Shown here: one piece after another, positions 26,059 through 26,391 of the stretch
How positions within the stretch are numbered: position 1 is the first letter of the stretch
Layout: each line of letters begins with the position of its first letter
DNA from: a virus
IMG/VR virus record: IMGVR_UViG_3300021517_000018
Location: 1 to 26,391 of that record
Length of the DNA: 26,391 nucleotides
Strand: one strand, 5' to 3'
Translations under genes and position numbers: made by a program
Notes under the pieces: generated by a model
What the model was told of the DNA's origin: nothing
Databases searched by the model: none
The model's input: the letters and a program-made list of their open reading frames with translations, nothing else

Positions 26059-26391
26059 ATGCCGGTAGGCTATTCGAAGGTGAAGGATTGGAAGGGCGTC
26101 AACCTCACCGACCCTGCGACGGAAATTGGCGATGACGAGCTGGCGTGGGCGCGCAACTGCTGGAGCAAGTCGCGCGGGTACATCACGCCGCGCCCGGTAC
26201 AGCGCGTCTACGAGAAGCTTCGCAACTCCGGTACTGGGCTGTTCGATGTCGAGACCGCGCTGACCGGGCTCTACTTCCCGAACCCCGATGACCGCGCTTT
26301 CGAGGCAGGGCTCTACAACTTCATCGACGCGAAGGGCGCTCACCACGTAATCATGTACGTACCGTTCGTCGACGAACGGTACGTACATGAT
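26059..26391 (+). CDS. tail/stabilisation-type protein, N-terminal part
   Basis: Truncated by the right edge after 111 residues; AAGGAG lies before the ATG. The opening (VKDWKGVNLTDPATEIGDDE, ARNCWSKSRGYITPRP) follows a pattern seen in podovirus proteins that stabilise packaged DNA or form the tail: G-x-N-L-x-D, D-D-E-L, R-N-x-W. The last 14 codons overlap the perfect palindrome, so the visible C-terminal end may not be natural. Confidence 0.65.
   Translation, partial: MPVGYSKVKDWKGVNLTDPATEIGDDELAWARNCWSKSRGYITPRPVQRVYEKLRNSGTGLFDVETALTGLYFPNPDDRAFEAGLYNFIDAKGAHHVIMYVPFVDERYVHD
26350..26391. repeat. perfect 42-bp palindrome at the right edge
   Basis: The last 42 bases are a perfect inverted repeat with no loop, centred at 26370/26371 (half-site begins ATCATGTACGTACC and ends GTTCGTC). 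It ends exactly at the window boundary and lies within a coding frame. It is either an assembly fold-back or a genuine hairpin or terminus. Confidence 0.95.

Noticed and set aside
1-26391. CRISPR array, insertion sequence or integration site
   Set aside because: No regularly spaced direct repeats, transposase motifs or integrase were seen.

Overview
The window looks like about 26 kb of a tailed double-stranded DNA phage genome (podovirus-like) with GC-rich DNA, probably a partial contig: a gene runs off each end. The host is a bacterium using ordinary Shine-Dalgarno signals and sigma-70-like promoters. A Gram-negative host such as a proteobacterium or myxobacterium is an inference from GC content and from the style of the small lipoprotein; no gene identifies the host. 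No integrase, DNA polymerase, RNA polymerase, tRNA, CRISPR array or insertion sequence was seen.

The genome is arranged as two divergent arms. The leftward arm (minus strand, 1-15069) has about 29 tightly packed genes, most with 1-4 base stop/start overlaps (TGATG, ATGA, GTGA). Reading leftward from the centre there is a DUF932-like protein, a run of small accessory proteins, a Cys-rich lipoprotein, an HNH protein and a 29-residue membrane peptide. A DNA-transaction module follows: RepA-like ATPase, SNF2-type helicase, PD-(D/E)XK nuclease with a Cas4/AddB-like cysteine set, DUF5675 protein, Sak4-like RecA-fold ATPase, a putative ssDNA-binding protein with an acidic then basic tail, a uracil-DNA-glycosylase-like protein and a DUF5664-like nucleotide-pool enzyme cut by the left edge. 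Together these suggest host-takeover functions plus replication/recombination/repair.

The centre (15070-15723) is a 654-base non-coding control region with several perfect inverted repeats and a good rightward promoter (TTGACC, 18 bases, TATACA). It is the best candidate for a divergent control region and possibly an origin.

The rightward arm (plus strand, 15724-26391) encodes a small regulatory set (including a YdaS/Cro-like HTH protein), then a packaging and head module: probable small terminase, large terminase, a small beta-rich protein, portal, scaffold, an N4-gp56-type major capsid protein, a coiled-coil/Cys protein, a head-tail adaptor and a truncated tail/stabilisation protein. Three strong Rho-independent terminators sit after the small structural gene, the scaffold and the capsid gene, suggesting stepwise control of structural protein dosage.

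The most unusual signals are: a 21-bp near-palindrome repeated four times 18-28 bases upstream of leftward start codons (a candidate operator/regulon not explained by coding); a perfect 42-bp palindrome exactly at the right edge (assembly fold-back or a real hairpin); a UDG-like protein lacking the expected C-terminal His motif; a stand-alone N-terminal fragment of a Spo11/TopoVI-like protein; and two tiny membrane or secreted products.
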